This document shows, in pieces, positions 16,839-26,016 of a DNA stretch of 64,000 bases. Position 1 is the stretch's first letter. Every line of letters begins with the position of its first letter. The notes under the pieces were generated by a model. That model was not told where the DNA came from. It saw nothing but the letters and a program-made list of their open reading frames with translations, and made no database searches. Both the position numbers and the translations under genes were made by a program. Where the stretch lies: NCBI RefSeq assembly GCF_019969725.1, contig NZ_JAHXYW010000008.1:194613-258612 (forward strand), given 5' to 3'. The stretch comes from Neobacillus bataviensis. GTDB taxonomy: Bacteria; Bacillota; Bacilli; Bacillales_B; DSM-18226.

Positions 16839-17813
16839 TTCGAATTTTTTTAAGTTGAGGACTTTTTGGAGGGATAGCAAAAATTGAAGTTGATTTGATT
16901 TAACGAAATACCAATCAGTTAGATGTATGGGGTGGCGATGGCGAGCCGGAAAATACATCCATGCCGGAGAAATCCTTCGATGCTGACTCCAATCAGTGCA
17001 GGTATGCTGATCATGCTCAATTACGGGAAAAACTGCCCTTAATAAAGGGGTATTTCGTTGCGTTTTAACTTTAAAATACTGTTCATAATCATATCTTGAA
17101 CCTGTATGCGGCGTTTTTGCAGCGAATTCATAGAAATAAGGAAATAAACGAGGATGAAACAGAATGCTGGCAAGTCTTTTTCCTAAATCAATCCGCTTAG
17201 AAAGGGAAGTAAATCCGTACACACTAGCCCCATAAACCTCACCCCCGCATGTCGGGAACAATACACAACTAAAATGAAGCCAGTCCTGAAAGGAAAAGAT
17301 AAGCGAACGAAAAACTTTCTTCTTATACACTGGGTGCTCAATGACAGGTTTTTGGATCACATTTTGCTCGTTAATAATCAAAGCCGTGGTCAGCCTCTTT
17401 CTATCTCTTTCTTTCCAATAACGATTCCATTCCTTTTGAATAAATGTGGATACATTAAAATTAGGAAGTAAATGAAACATTGGCTTGTTGATTTTCGTCG
17501 AATATTGATAGAGCAATAACTGGGGGAATACGTCATGGAAAATAAGCCAATTGGCCATTTCATACGTTAAAAAAAGCTGTTTCCTAACCTGCGGAGTGAG
17601 TAAATGAGGGAGGACTGATCCCTCCAGGTCACACATATTCCATCCTCCATTCCGAGAAACCATACTGGCAAGGAAGGACCACATAATATCCGTATTTTTA
17701 TTAAAATAAGAAAAGTAGGCATTAGTTCTAGATATATTATCGATATTTCGCTTGTTTGTTTCTCTTCGAATTTGACGAATGATGGTTTCTTCCTGTATTG
17801 TAAGATGATTCAT
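16836..17813 (-). CDS. yppC: YppC, DUF2515 family protein
   Basis: A 325-residue protein rich in Trp, His, Phe and Tyr. Conserved-looking blocks are RTNAYFSYFNKNTDIMWSFL (near 30-49), RNGGWNMCDLEG (near 54-65), and MANWLIFHDVFPQLLLYQYS. The C-terminal part has paired basic and aromatic motifs, SGRYDYEQYF-like and DWSQHRRISPAW. Function unknown. ATG at 17813 has AGGGAAG 6 nt upstream, while the ATG at 17819 abuts that site. Divergent from recU, as in B. subtilis. Confidence 0.86.
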   Translation of the reverse strand: MNHLTIQEETIIRQIRRETNKRNIDNISRTNAYFSYFNKNTDIMWSFLASMVSRNGGWNMCDLEGSVLPHLLTPQVRKQLFLTYEMANWLIFHDVFPQLLLYQYSTKINKPMFHLLPNFNVSTFIQKEWNRYWKERDRKRLTTALIINEQNVIQKPVIEHPVYKKKVFRSLIFSFQDWLHFSCVLFPTCGGEVYGASVYGFTSLSKRIDLGKRLASILFHPRLFPYFYEFAAKTPHTGSRYDYEQYFKVKTQRNTPLLRAVFPVIEHDQHTCTDWSQHRRISPAWMYFPARHRHPIHLTDWYFVKSNQLQFLLSLQKVLNLKKFE

Positions 17814-17994
17814 ACTCATCTTCCCTTAACGAGTTTTAATAGATTATAAGCCTTGATCGAACCGTAAATGGGTTCATGCTCTTGTTTGACAATCAAGGTA
17901 CAATTGTTATTAGCTTGTGCATGTTAATTCATTTTATTCACCCCATTTTCTCCAAATTTGATATGATATGTTTAGCTTGTGAGGTGTGTTTAGT

Positions 17995-18597
17995 ATGAAT
18001 TTTAACTATCCAAATGGGAAGAAGTATATCACTAAGGAGCTGCCAGCGGAAAAGACAGCAGGCAATAAAAAAAACGGCTCCTACAGTAATAGAGGAATGA
18101 CACTGGAGGAAGATCTGAATGAAACAAATGATTATTATCGGGAAAGAAAAATAGCTGTTATTCATAAAAAGCCAACACCAGTGCAAATTGTACAGGTGGA
18201 TTACCCAAAAAGAAGTGCTGCCGTTATAAAAGAGGCTTATTTTAAACTAGCCTCTACTACCGACTATAATGGGGTTTATAAAGGAAAATATATTGATTTT
18301 GAAGCGAAGGAAACACAAAATTCAACTTCTTTTCCACTAAAAAATTTCCATCAGCATCAAATAACTCATATGGAAGAAGTCATGAACCAGGGAGGAATTT
18401 GTTTCGTCATCCTTCGTTTTACAAAAAATGAGAAAGTTTATTTGCTTGAAGCAAAGCATCTCCTTTCTTTTTGGGAAAGGATGGCTAATGGAGGCAGAAA
18501 ATCGATTACAATGGAAGAAATCGAACAGCTAGGGCATTACATACCGCTTGGATATCATCCAAGAATTGACTATATTAAAATAATTGATACACTTTAA
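17995..18597 (+). CDS. recU: RecU, Holliday junction resolvase
   Basis: A 200-residue nuclease that cleaves four-way junctions in recombination and chromosome segregation. Type II restriction-like core motifs seen: the N-terminal [18 protein letters not shown], the catalytic [13 protein letters not shown] (Asp, Glu, Lys near residues 95-110), and the later FHQHQITHM. Start at ATG 17995: GAGGTG lies 8 nt upstream; a GTG at 17986 overlaps it. It is followed by ponA 37 nt later on the same strand, the conserved recU-ponA operon. Confidence 0.95.
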   Translation: MNFNYPNGKKYITKELPAEKTAGNKKNGSYSNRGMTLEEDLNETNDYYRERKIAVIHKKPTPVQIVQVDYPKRSAAVIKEAYFKLASTTDYNGVYKGKYIDFEAKETQNSTSFPLKNFHQHQITHMEEVMNQGGICFVILRFTKNEKVYLLEAKHLLSFWERMANGGRKSITMEEIEQLGHYIPLGYHPRIDYIKIIDTL

Positions 18598-18634
18598 CCT
18601 TTTTTGGAAAGGTTTGAAAGGATGGAATTTGTTT

Positions 18635-21232
18635 ATGGCAGACCAATATCAATCACGAGAGGAGCGCCGAAAGAATCTCCAAGCTAAAGGAAAACCAAAA
18701 GGAAAAGCCAAGAAAAAACCAGGCGGACTATTTAAGAAAATATTTCTATCTCTCGTTGTCCTTGGTATCGTTGGCATTCTGGCTGGAGTTGGTACTTTCG
18801 CCTATTTAGTGAAGGATGCTCCCAAACTTGATCCTAAATTATTAAAAGATCCAATCCCCTCTAAGGTTTTAGATAAAGATGGAAAACTAATATCTGAAGT
18901 AGGGGCGGTAAATCGTGAATATGTAAACTATAAGGACATTCCTAAGCAAGTCGAGAATGCCATTTTAGCCACAGAAGATTATCGTTTTTACAAGCACCAT
19001 GGTATCGATCCAATTCGCCTAGGTGGTGCCGTATTGGCTAATATACGACATGGCTTTGGCTCTGAAGGGGCTAGTACAATTACACAGCAGGTTGTAAAAA
19101 ATTCATTTTTGACCCCTGAAAAAACATTAAAACGTAAAGTTGAAGAAGCCTGGCTCTCCTACCAGTTAGAGCAGCAATACACGAAACACCAAATTTTCGA
19201 AATGTATGTTAATAAAGTGTATGTTTCCGAAAACAGCCACGGTATTGCCACGGCAGCAAAAATCTATTATGGAAAAGAATTAAAAGATTTAACTCTGGGA
19301 GAAGCTGCGCAAATTGCTGGAATGCCGCAAAGTCCTAATAATTATAATCCGTTTGAACATCCGGATTCAGCCGAGAAAAGACGTAACATCGTTTTATCTT
19401 TAATGAATCAGCATGGATATATTACAAAGCAACAAATGGAAGATGCGAAAAAGGTGTCTGTTGCTTCTACTGTTTTGAAAGAAGAACAACGGAAAATTGA
19501 TGAAAAGCCGTTTGAATCTTTTGTCGATGCAGTTATTGATGAAGTAAAAGAAACAACGGATCTTGATATCAATACAGACGGTTTAACCATTTATACAACC
19601 TTAGATCCGAATGCCCAAACCTATGTTGATAAAATTTTAAACTCAAAAGATATCATCCCATACCCTGATGAAGATATTCAAGCTGGGATCGCTCTCCTTG
19701 ATACGAAAACAGGTGAAATTCGGGCAATTGGCGGTGGCCGAAATCCAAAGGTAAAACGCGGATTTAACTATGCAATCGATACAAAGCGCCAGCCAGGCTC
19801 GACCATTAAGCCAGTTCTCGATTATGGTCCTGCTATTGAATACTTAAATTGGGGCACCTATGAAATGATTGAGGATAAACCGATTACCTATTCAACCGGG
19901 AAAAAATTCGGAAATTGGGACCAAAAATACAAAGGTCCCATGACGATTAGAACCGCCTTGCAGTTATCACGCAATACTCCTGCCGTTCAAGCACTTCAGC
20001 AGGTTGGCTTAGATAAAGCAAGAGATTTTGCGTTAAATTTAGGAATTCCATTGAAAGAAATATATGAGTCCTATGCAATCGGCGGCTTTGGCGGGAAAAC
20101 GATTGGGGTTTCGCCGCTAGAAATGGCGGGTGCCTATAGCGCCTTTGGTAATAAAGGCATTTACACAAAACCGCATGCGATTACTAAAATCAAGCTCCGT
20201 GACGGGACAATGATTAATACAGCTCCAGAACCAAAAGTGGTAATGAAGGACTCAACAGCTTTCATGGTTACGGATATGTTAAAAAGTGTATTGGTATCAC
20301 CTGGAACTGGGGTAAGAGCGAAAGTACCAGGACTTCCAATTGCCGGTAAGACAGGGACGACAAACTATACAACTGATGAAATGAATAAATATAATATTAA
20401 CAGCAGTTCAGTACCGGATGCCTGGTTTACAGGATATACAACTAACTATACGGCTTCTATATGGACCGGGTACAAAGATCGAACCACGCCAATTACAGCT
20501 GTTGGAAATAATCAAAGATTAGCGCAATTAATCTTTAAAAATTTAATGGCCTATGTATCAAAGGATATTGATACTCCTGATTTTGAGATGCCAAATAGTG
20601 TTCAAAAAGTTAGGATTGAAAAAGGCTCAATGCCTCCAGTCTTAGCTAGTGAATTCACCCCTGATAGTGAAATTACGACCGAATACGCTCTTAAAGGGCA
20701 TGCGCCTAAAAAAGTATCTCAGAAATATAATAAACTTGAAGCTCCAACGAATCCTGTTGCCAAATTAGATGAAACTGGTCAAAATATTGTATTGACATGG
20801 GACTATAAAAATGCGACCGAAAATGTTACTTTCGATGTATCCGTTGATAACGGAACCGAAGTGAACCATATCCCTGTTAAAACGAACACTTTGAGTATTC
20901 CTGCTACACCTGGCACGAAATATACGTTTGCTATTGTTGCCATTAGCGGAAATAAAAAGAGTGATCCAGTAACAGCCTCCATTGAAATTCAAAAGCCAGC
21001 CAATGAAAATGACACAGGCAATGGTAATGGGACTGAAGGCGGGAATGGCAACGGAAATGGAAATGGTAATGGTAATGGGAATGGTAATGGGAATGACAAC
21101 GGAAATGGCGAAGGCCAAGGTGATACAGGTGATACAGGTGATACAGGTGATACAGGTGGAACAATTCCGCCAATAACCATTCCGGGTACTCCTTCGAGCG
21201 GTCAAAGTACAGAACCACGAAGTGGAACATAA
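18635..21232 (+). CDS. ponA: PonA, class A penicillin-binding protein 1
   Basis: An 865-residue bifunctional peptidoglycan polymerase/crosslinker. Order: basic cytoplasmic tail (1-45), one membrane anchor (about 47-70), and a GT51 glycosyltransferase with catalytic Glu114 in ATEDYRFYKHHG plus GASTITQQVVKN. The transpeptidase follows with Ser389 in PGSTIKP, SRN at 445 and KTGTT at 572. Then come an FN3-like domain (about 705-790) and a low-complexity tail. The tail is Asn-Gly repeats followed by Asp-Thr-Gly repeats. The cytoplasmic tail is the expected GpsB docking site. ATG at 18635 follows GAAAGGATGG; the longer frame from 18584 runs back into recU. Confidence 0.95.
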   Translation: MADQYQSREERRKNLQAKGKPKGKAKKKPGGLFKKIFLSLVVLGIVGILAGVGTFAYLVKDAPKLDPKLLKDPIPSKVLDKDGKLISEVGAVNREYVNYKDIPKQVENAILATEDYRFYKHHGIDPIRLGGAVLANIRHGFGSEGASTITQQVVKNSFLTPEKTLKRKVEEAWLSYQLEQQYTKHQIFEMYVNKVYVSENSHGIATAAKIYYGKELKDLTLGEAAQIAGMPQSPNNYNPFEHPDSAEKRRNIVLSLMNQHGYITKQQMEDAKKVSVASTVLKEEQRKIDEKPFESFVDAVIDEVKETTDLDINTDGLTIYTTLDPNAQTYVDKILNSKDIIPYPDEDIQAGIALLDTKTGEIRAIGGGRNPKVKRGFNYAIDTKRQPGSTIKPVLDYGPAIEYLNWGTYEMIEDKPITYSTGKKFGNWDQKYKGPMTIRTALQLSRNTPAVQALQQVGLDKARDFALNLGIPLKEIYESYAIGGFGGKTIGVSPLEMAGAYSAFGNKGIYTKPHAITKIKLRDGTMINTAPEPKVVMKDSTAFMVTDMLKSVLVSPGTGVRAKVPGLPIAGKTGTTNYTTDEMNKYNINSSSVPDAWFTGYTTNYTASIWTGYKDRTTPITAVGNNQRLAQLIFKNLMAYVSKDIDTPDFEMPNSVQKVRIEKGSMPPVLASEFTPDSEITTEYALKGHAPKKVSQKYNKLEAPTNPVAKLDETGQNIVLTWDYKNATENVTFDVSVDNGTEVNHIPVKTNTLSIPATPGTKYTFAIVAISGNKKSDPVTASIEIQKPANENDTGNGNGTEGGNGNGNGNGNGNGNGNGNDNGNGEGQGDTGDTGDTGDTGGTIPPITIPGTPSSGQSTEPRSGT
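21016..21161 (+). repeat. In-frame short tandem repeats in the PonA tail
   Basis: About 16 imperfect copies of the hexamer AATGGN/AACGGN encoding Asn-Gly (about 21018-21110). Four exact copies of GATACAGGT encoding Asp-Thr-Gly follow at 21122-21157. All units are multiples of three, so slippage changes length without a frameshift. Confidence 0.9.
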
Positions 21233-21247
21233 AAATTTATATGATCA

Positions 21248-21290
21248 AAAATAAAATCGTCTAGGCCTTTGGCTTAGACGATTTATTTTT
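21248..21290. terminator. Bidirectional terminator between ponA and ypoC
   Basis: AAATCGTCTAGGCC pairs with GGCTTAGACGATTT (one G-T) with A- and T-rich flanks. The stem overlaps the last codons of ypoC. Confidence 0.85.
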
Positions 21291-21617
21291 GATTGTTTTC
21301 TTCACAAAATGTTTTTCCTGTTCATCCATCAGCTCTGAGAGCTGCCGGTAAGAATGATATAAATTGGGCCTTGCTTTAATAAATGCCAATCGTTCTTCAA
21401 GATTAACCGGTTTTGTCTCTAATTGGTCAAATAACAGAGTCCCTTGAAAAAAGGACCTATCATTGGACTTCAATATAAATTGAATGAATAGCTCGATCCC
21501 TTTCTCCATCCATTCCTTGATATTTTTAAGGCTGCGGCTGCGAAAAGATTCATCCAGTCTTTCTTTTACTAGCTTCCATTCCTTTAGGATGTTTATCACT
21601 TCTTGATCTTTATCCAT
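21261..21617 (-). CDS. ypoC: YpoC-like hypothetical protein
   Basis: A 118-residue basic, helical protein (LKEWKLVKERLDESFRSRS near the start, ending in Lys-rich KKTIKNKSSKPKA). By position, strand and overlap with nth it corresponds to B. subtilis YpoC, but it appears shorter. The start is uncertain: ATG 21617 or GTG 21629, neither ideally spaced from AAGGG. It overlaps the nth stop, so translation is probably coupled. Function unknown. Confidence 0.72.
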   Translation of the reverse strand: MDKDQEVINILKEWKLVKERLDESFRSRSLKNIKEWMEKGIELFIQFILKSNDRSFFQGTLLFDQLETKPVNLEERLAFIKARPNLYHSYRQLSELMDEQEKHFVKKTIKNKSSKPKA

Positions 21618-22272
21618 GGGAAACGGCACTGCCCTTCATTCTTTTTTTACCTTCACGGCAAATTTCTAATAACGGGCATGATGGGCACTGAGGATTTTGA
21701 GCTTTACAATGATACCTTCCAAAAAAGATTAAGCGATGGTGGGTAACCGACCATTCATCTTTTGGAATTCGTTTCATTAAAGTCTTTTCCACTTCCAATA
21801 CGGAATCCTTCCACCGGCATATTCCTAGACGCTTACTAACTCTTTCAACATGCGTATCAACGGCGATGGCAGGGACATCAAAGGCAACAGAAACCACGAC
21901 ATTGGCTGTTTTTCTTCCCACACCCGGCAGTTTAGTTAACTCGTCCCTATCTTTTGGAAGTTCTCCGTTATATTCATCTAAGATCATTCTGCAGAGACTT
22001 TGAATATTTTTCGCTTTATTCCTGTAAAGTCCAATCGAACGTATGTCATTTTGTAATTCCTCAAGCGGAACTCTTAAATAATCTTCCGGTGTTTTATACT
22101 TTTTAAATAATTCCTTTGTGACCTTATTTACGAGCGCATCTGTACATTGTGCCGATAATGAGACAGCAATAATAAGTTCAAAAGGATTTGAATGGGTTAA
22201 TTCACAATGGGCGTCTGGGAACATCTCTCCCATTTGATCTAAACAATATCGGATTTGAGTATTATTCAGCAT
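21610..22272 (-). CDS. nth: Endonuclease III (DNA glycosylase/AP lyase)
   Basis: A 220-residue base-excision enzyme that removes oxidised pyrimidines and nicks at abasic sites. Seen: helix-hairpin-helix KLPGVGRKTANVV with catalytic Lys near residue 121, catalytic Asp in AIAVDTHVERV near 139, and a C-terminal 4Fe-4S motif C-x6-C-x2-C-x5-C (CKAQNPQCPSCPLLEIC). It is complete in length. Part of the conserved dnaD-nth-ypoC set. Confidence 0.96.
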   Translation of the reverse strand: MLNNTQIRYCLDQMGEMFPDAHCELTHSNPFELIIAVSLSAQCTDALVNKVTKELFKKYKTPEDYLRVPLEELQNDIRSIGLYRNKAKNIQSLCRMILDEYNGELPKDRDELTKLPGVGRKTANVVVSVAFDVPAIAVDTHVERVSKRLGICRWKDSVLEVEKTLMKRIPKDEWSVTHHRLIFFGRYHCKAQNPQCPSCPLLEICREGKKRMKGSAVSHG

Positions 22273-22301
22273 AACATTTCACCTGCTTGTACGTAAAACT
22301 A

Positions 22302-23000
22302 TTATTGTTCTAACCAGTTGTAAAAGGGAATCGATGAATGCTGGGATTCATCTTTAACATTTGGTTTCAGAGATTGTTTTTGACGAAACTTTCGTCCCTG
22401 GTTTTTAGCTTGTTCTATTGTTTTTATACCGTTTTTCTTCCACTCAAACAGGATCCTATCAATATAGCGAAAATTTAATTTGCCTGACATTACAGCTTCT
22501 TTTAATCCCGCTTTAATAATAACTGGGTCATGGTGATCATCATCCATCCACATCCCAAGGGTTTCGCATTCAAATGGTGATAAAGGCCGGCCAAACTCCT
22601 TTTCAAAACATGTATATAAATCAGTTTCCTCAGCCTTCTTTTCCATTTGGTTCATATTTTGATTTTGAATCATAAATTGATCCACGAGTCTCTCCCACAA
22701 AGGCTTTAAGGAATACTTTTCAAATCGGATACCTTCATGCGAATATTCATCCATGATTTCAATGAAACCTCTTTGGATTAGCCTTCTGAGCATTTCATTG
22801 CATTCTGAAATAGAAATAGTCATTCTTGCAGACAGTTCTTCTGGGGTTGGAAATTCATTCCCTTTTTCTAAAAAAGTAAGTATATTTAGTAAAAGAACGA
22901 GCTCTGTTTCGTTTAAGTTAAGATTGCGGTATTCAGAAAATAATAGTGTTGGTATCGAAATATTACCTTCTTGGAGCCACGCTAATAAAGTTGTTTTCAT
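22302..23000 (-). CDS. dnaD: DnaD, replication initiation/primosome protein
   Basis: A 232-residue protein with an N-terminal winged-helix oligomerisation domain (about 1-110; LLLNILTFLEKGNEFPTPEE) and a C-terminal DnaD domain (about 125-200). The latter ends with the YIDRILFEWKKNGIKT motif. DnaD binds DnaA and loads DnaB/DnaC at oriC and at restart forks. Start at 23000: AGGAGG lies 9 nt upstream; a longer frame to 23036 would cover that site. It begins its own transcription unit here, since aspB upstream has a terminator and asnS is missing. Confidence 0.94.
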   Translation of the reverse strand: MKTTLLAWLQEGNISIPTLLFSEYRNLNLNETELVLLLNILTFLEKGNEFPTPEELSARMTISISECNEMLRRLIQRGFIEIMDEYSHEGIRFEKYSLKPLWERLVDQFMIQNQNMNQMEKKAEETDLYTCFEKEFGRPLSPFECETLGMWMDDDHHDPVIIKAGLKEAVMSGKLNFRYIDRILFEWKKNGIKTIEQAKNQGRKFRQKQSLKPNVKDESQHSSIPFYNWLEQ

Positions 23001-23081
23001 CTTTTGGACACCTCCTGATAAGTATACCATGAACATTTTATCCGAGTAAGAGTATTAGGTATCCAGCATTGGAAAGGAAAT

Positions 23082-23110
23082 CAAAAAGCCTGCAGAAAGC
23101 AGACTTTTTG
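23082..23110 (-). terminator. Terminator of aspB
   Basis: Minus-strand AGTCTGC / GCAGGCT stem (one G-T) with TTTCT loop followed by T5, about 25 nt past the aspB stop. Confidence 0.82.
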
Positions 23111-23134
23111 TAAATATCAATAGTTCTAACTATT

Positions 23135-24334
23135 TTAGTTTTTAACGTTCGCTTTTTCTAGTACAAACTGGTGAATCCTTGCTACGGCTTTTTCTAATTG
23201 TTCGAGAGAAGTTGCGTAGGAAAGGCGAATATTATCTGGTGTTCCAAACCCTGAACCAGGAATGACAGCCACTTTTGCCTCTACAAGTAATGCTTCTACA
23301 AAGTCATCTACTTGGTCAAAACCAGTCATTTCAGCAGCAGCTTTCACATTTGGATATAAGTAAAAAGCACCTTGTGGTTTTACACAAGTAAAGCCAGGAA
23401 TTGCAACTAACTTATCATAAATGATTTCTAATCTTTTTTCAAATGCCTGACGCATTTCTTCTACTGGTTCTTGCGGACCGTTGTAAGCTGCAATAGAAGC
23501 ATATTGTGCAGTTGTAGTGGGATTCGATGTACTATGGCTGGCAAGATTTGTCATTGCTTCAATGATTTCTTTATTTCCGGCAGCATAACCAATTCTCCAT
23601 CCAGTCATGGAATGTGATTTGGAAACACCGTTAATGACAATTGTTTGTTCCTTAAGCTCAGGTGATAGCTCGGCAATCGATATATGCTTAACGCCGCCAT
23701 ATACAAGCTTTTCATAAATCTCATCTGAAACGATGAGAATATTTTCTTTCAAACAAATTTTACCTAATTCTAAAAGTTCTTCAGCTGTATAAAGAACACC
23801 AGTTGGATTGCTTGGTGAATTGATAATCACCGCTTTAGTTTTTTTCGTAATAGCCTTTATAAGTTGTTCCGGTGTAATCTTAAATTGATTTTCTTCAGAA
23901 CCCTCAATATAAACGGGGACACCGCCTGCTAATTTAACTTGTTCGGGATAGCTTACCCAATAAGGAGTAGGAATGATAACCTCATCGCCATCATTAAGAA
24001 TCACCTGAAATAATGTATAAAGAGCATGCTTGGCTCCATTGCCTACAATTATTTCATTTGGTTTATATGTTAATCCCTGGTCTTGTTCAAATTTCTTGAT
24101 AATCGCTTTTTTTAATGCCGGTAATCCAGCTGAAGGGGTGTACTTTGTATAGCCTTCATTCATCGATTCTACTGCAGCATCTAAAATATGTTGAGGTGTA
24201 TTAAAGTCAGGCTCCCCTGCTCCTAAACCAATTACATCCTCTCCCTTTTCTTTTAATTCCTTCGCTTTAGCGGTGATTGCTAAAGTAGTAGAAGGTGTAA
24301 GTGCCAAAACTCTATTCGCCAGCTCCACTACCAT
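23135..24334 (-). CDS. aspB: Aspartate aminotransferase (class I)
   Basis: A 399-residue PLP enzyme interconverting aspartate and oxaloacetate. Motifs: ALTPSTTLAITAKAKEL near the N-terminus, GLGAGEPDFNTP, SPSNPTG near 170, DEIYEKLVYGG, the PLP lysine in NGVSKSHSMTGWRIGYA (near 235), and the C-terminal RLSYATS arginine. Start at ATG 24334, which has GGAGG 7 nt upstream; the upstream in-frame ATG at 24355 would code through that site. It lies just downstream of ypmB; the usual neighbour asnS is absent. Confidence 0.94.
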   Translation of the reverse strand: MVVELANRVLALTPSTTLAITAKAKELKEKGEDVIGLGAGEPDFNTPQHILDAAVESMNEGYTKYTPSAGLPALKKAIIKKFEQDQGLTYKPNEIIVGNGAKHALYTLFQVILNDGDEVIIPTPYWVSYPEQVKLAGGVPVYIEGSEENQFKITPEQLIKAITKKTKAVIINSPSNPTGVLYTAEELLELGKICLKENILIVSDEIYEKLVYGGVKHISIAELSPELKEQTIVINGVSKSHSMTGWRIGYAAGNKEIIEAMTNLASHSTSNPTTTAQYASIAAYNGPQEPVEEMRQAFEKRLEIIYDKLVAIPGFTCVKPQGAFYLYPNVKAAAEMTGFDQVDDFVEALLVEAKVAVIPGSGFGTPDNIRLSYATSLEQLEKAVARIHQFVLEKANVKN

Positions 24335-24360
24335 GCCTGTTCCTCCATTCTCCATCCATT

Positions 24361-24840
24361 CTATAGATTTTCAATTTTTTTCAGCCATTCGCCTGTTTCA
24401 AAGTGTACATAATAATAATTTATTAAATTATTTTCAGAACGATAATAAATTTCCCATAATGGGATATTTTTTTCCATACCTAACCGTACTGAAATAATTT
24501 TTTTAGGTTTTTTTTCTTGTAATAATTTTTTTATAGCCTCATTTTTCGTGAGACCATTTTTTGCTTTTTTCACCATAACTTTTTTACTTTTTTCGGGAAT
24601 CCATACAATGATATTTTCACCTTTGTTATTTTTTCCCTCGATTACATTTACTGTCTCTAAACCATTGTAAATATGAAAGTCCTCTACTTTACTAATTTGA
24701 ACCCTTTTATTAGCAAGCAGTAACGCTTTTTCTTCAGCCGCTTTTACAGGTTCTTCTGCAGAGAAATATACCTTAATCAAGACACCAAAAATACCAAGAA
24801 CAAATAATGCTAGAAAAAATAACCACTTTTTCACTTTCAT
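24361..24840 (-). CDS. ypmB: YpmB, membrane-anchored DUF5590/PepSY-like protein
   Basis: A 159-residue protein with an N-terminal membrane anchor (about 5-25) and an extracytoplasmic domain made of two cystatin-like halves (AAEEKALLLANKRVQISKVE; KNGLTKNEAIKKLLQEKKPK). It has the closing W-x-Y-x-x-x-aromatic pattern (LWEIYYRSENN). Function unknown. It is located between aspB and ypmA as in B. subtilis. Confidence 0.88.
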   Translation of the reverse strand: MKVKKWLFFLALFVLGIFGVLIKVYFSAEEPVKAAEEKALLLANKRVQISKVEDFHIYNGLETVNVIEGKNNKGENIIVWIPEKSKKVMVKKAKNGLTKNEAIKKLLQEKKPKKIISVRLGMEKNIPLWEIYYRSENNLINYYYVHFETGEWLKKIENL

Positions 24841-24848
24841 TCACTTCT

Positions 24849-25019
24849 TTATGTACGATATATAGTAAAAATCGCTTTATTTTTGTCTTCTTGATCAAGG
24901 GCCAATCCAAACATAAGGTCTTTTTCTTTCAAGGTACGATTCAGCGCATCAACTACTTTATATAAATCCGGACTATGCTGGATTTTTACAGTTGATATAA
25001 CTTCTATTTTACTTTCCAT
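24849..25019 (-). CDS. ypmA: YpmA, DUF4264 small protein
   Basis: A 56-residue protein reading MESKIEVISTVKIQHSPDLY at the start, then a helix with VVDALNRTLKEKDLMFGLAL and a final DKNKAIFTIYRT. This beta-alpha-beta-beta layout and the position directly upstream of ypmB match YpmA. GGAGGAATTGA precedes the ATG. Function unknown. Confidence 0.85.
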   Translation of the reverse strand: MESKIEVISTVKIQHSPDLYKVVDALNRTLKEKDLMFGLALDQEDKNKAIFTIYRT

Positions 25020-25125
25020 TCAATTCCTCCATAAAACAAAATCGATATAAATTTCTTCTCAATTATTATAACAGGTTAAAGCGAGAAACGTACTTGAAAA
25101 TGCTAGAATAATTAAATGAATATTT

Positions 25126-25965
25126 TTACTCCTCTGCTGCAGCGGGCAAGGGAATTACTTCATAGTTTGAATCTGTAAATTTAATTGTCACTGTACCGTG
25201 TTTTTTTGTAAAATATATCTCCGACCAAATATCATGTAAATCGTGTATGATTTCAGTATCAAAGAGATCACCTTCATCAGCAAATAGAATCGAAATTTGC
25301 GGATTAAAAAATTCGATTAATTTTTCAGTTATTGCGTCTTCTTTAGCGAAAAGAGGAGTTTTAAAAACGTTTAGATTCTCGAGGTTCCGAGTTAAAAGCT
25401 TTTGTTCAGCGCGTTTGCTAAAAGAATTCATCATGAAAATTCGATGGTTAAAAAACTCCAAAGTAAAATCTAAACCTTCGTTTTGCATACTTCCTAAAAA
25501 TTGAACTTCAGCTGTCAACTCAGGGAGAATTTCTTTTTTCGTGCCCTCTCCCCAAGCCACAATTGATAGCTGATTTGCAGGGTTTAAACTTTTCGATAGG
25601 AATGCCGCCATTTTTGGTGTAGTAATTATCTCTTGGGTTTTATATTTTAAAAGAAATTGATTGATCAGATTAATATGGGTTTCAGGTTCATCATTGGTAA
25701 GGATGAGCGTAGAAATTTCCTCGACATCATACAGGCTCAGCCATTTTTCCAATTCTTCTTTGCTTTCTTCTCTCCCAATATTCACTAAAATATTCCCGCC
25801 ATTTGGTCCTTGAATAAGGGTCGCTTCTCCAGCAGACAATCCTAAAAAGGTAATGGCAAACTCATGGTCCTTCAGTTTCAAATCAATATTTTCAATATTA
25901 CTTGTCGCAAAAACTGTTGAGGTGGCTTGAAATATGATCGTTATTAAAAGCAATAAAATTCTCAT
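25126..25965 (-). CDS. Secreted metallo-beta-lactamase-fold protein (ComEC-like), probably inactive
   Basis: A 279-residue protein with an N-terminal signal or anchor (MRILLLLITIIFQATSTVFA) and a domain that follows the ComEC/Rec2-type beta-lactamase layout. FLGLSAGEATLIQGPNGGNI stands where ComEC-type proteins have the vGqGDa..i..p.g..iL motif. LTNDEPETHINLINQFL stands where the metal-binding LTHxDxDH is expected. Metal ligands are mostly replaced (His to Asn, Asp to Glu), so hydrolase activity is doubtful. Start at 25965: GGGAGG lies upstream within the longer frame. It lies between ypmA and dinG, where B. subtilis has no equivalent that I recall. Confidence 0.7.
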   Translation of the reverse strand: MRILLLLITIIFQATSTVFATSNIENIDLKLKDHEFAITFLGLSAGEATLIQGPNGGNILVNIGREESKEELEKWLSLYDVEEISTLILTNDEPETHINLINQFLLKYKTQEIITTPKMAAFLSKSLNPANQLSIVAWGEGTKKEILPELTAEVQFLGSMQNEGLDFTLEFFNHRIFMMNSFSKRAEQKLLTRNLENLNVFKTPLFAKEDAITEKLIEFFNPQISILFADEGDLFDTEIIHDLHDIWSEIYFTKKHGTVTIKFTDSNYEVIPLPAAAEE

Positions 25966-26016
25966 GCACATTCCTCCCATTGATACTTATAGAATGTACA
26001 ATTTTACCATTATTTA

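Noticed and set aside
21016..21161. CRISPR-like array
   Set aside because: Short perfect tandem units in frame, with no spacers; no cas genes in the window.
20765..21230. Repetitive frames opposite and alongside the PonA tail
   Set aside because: They are by-products of the hexamer and nonamer repeats in ponA.
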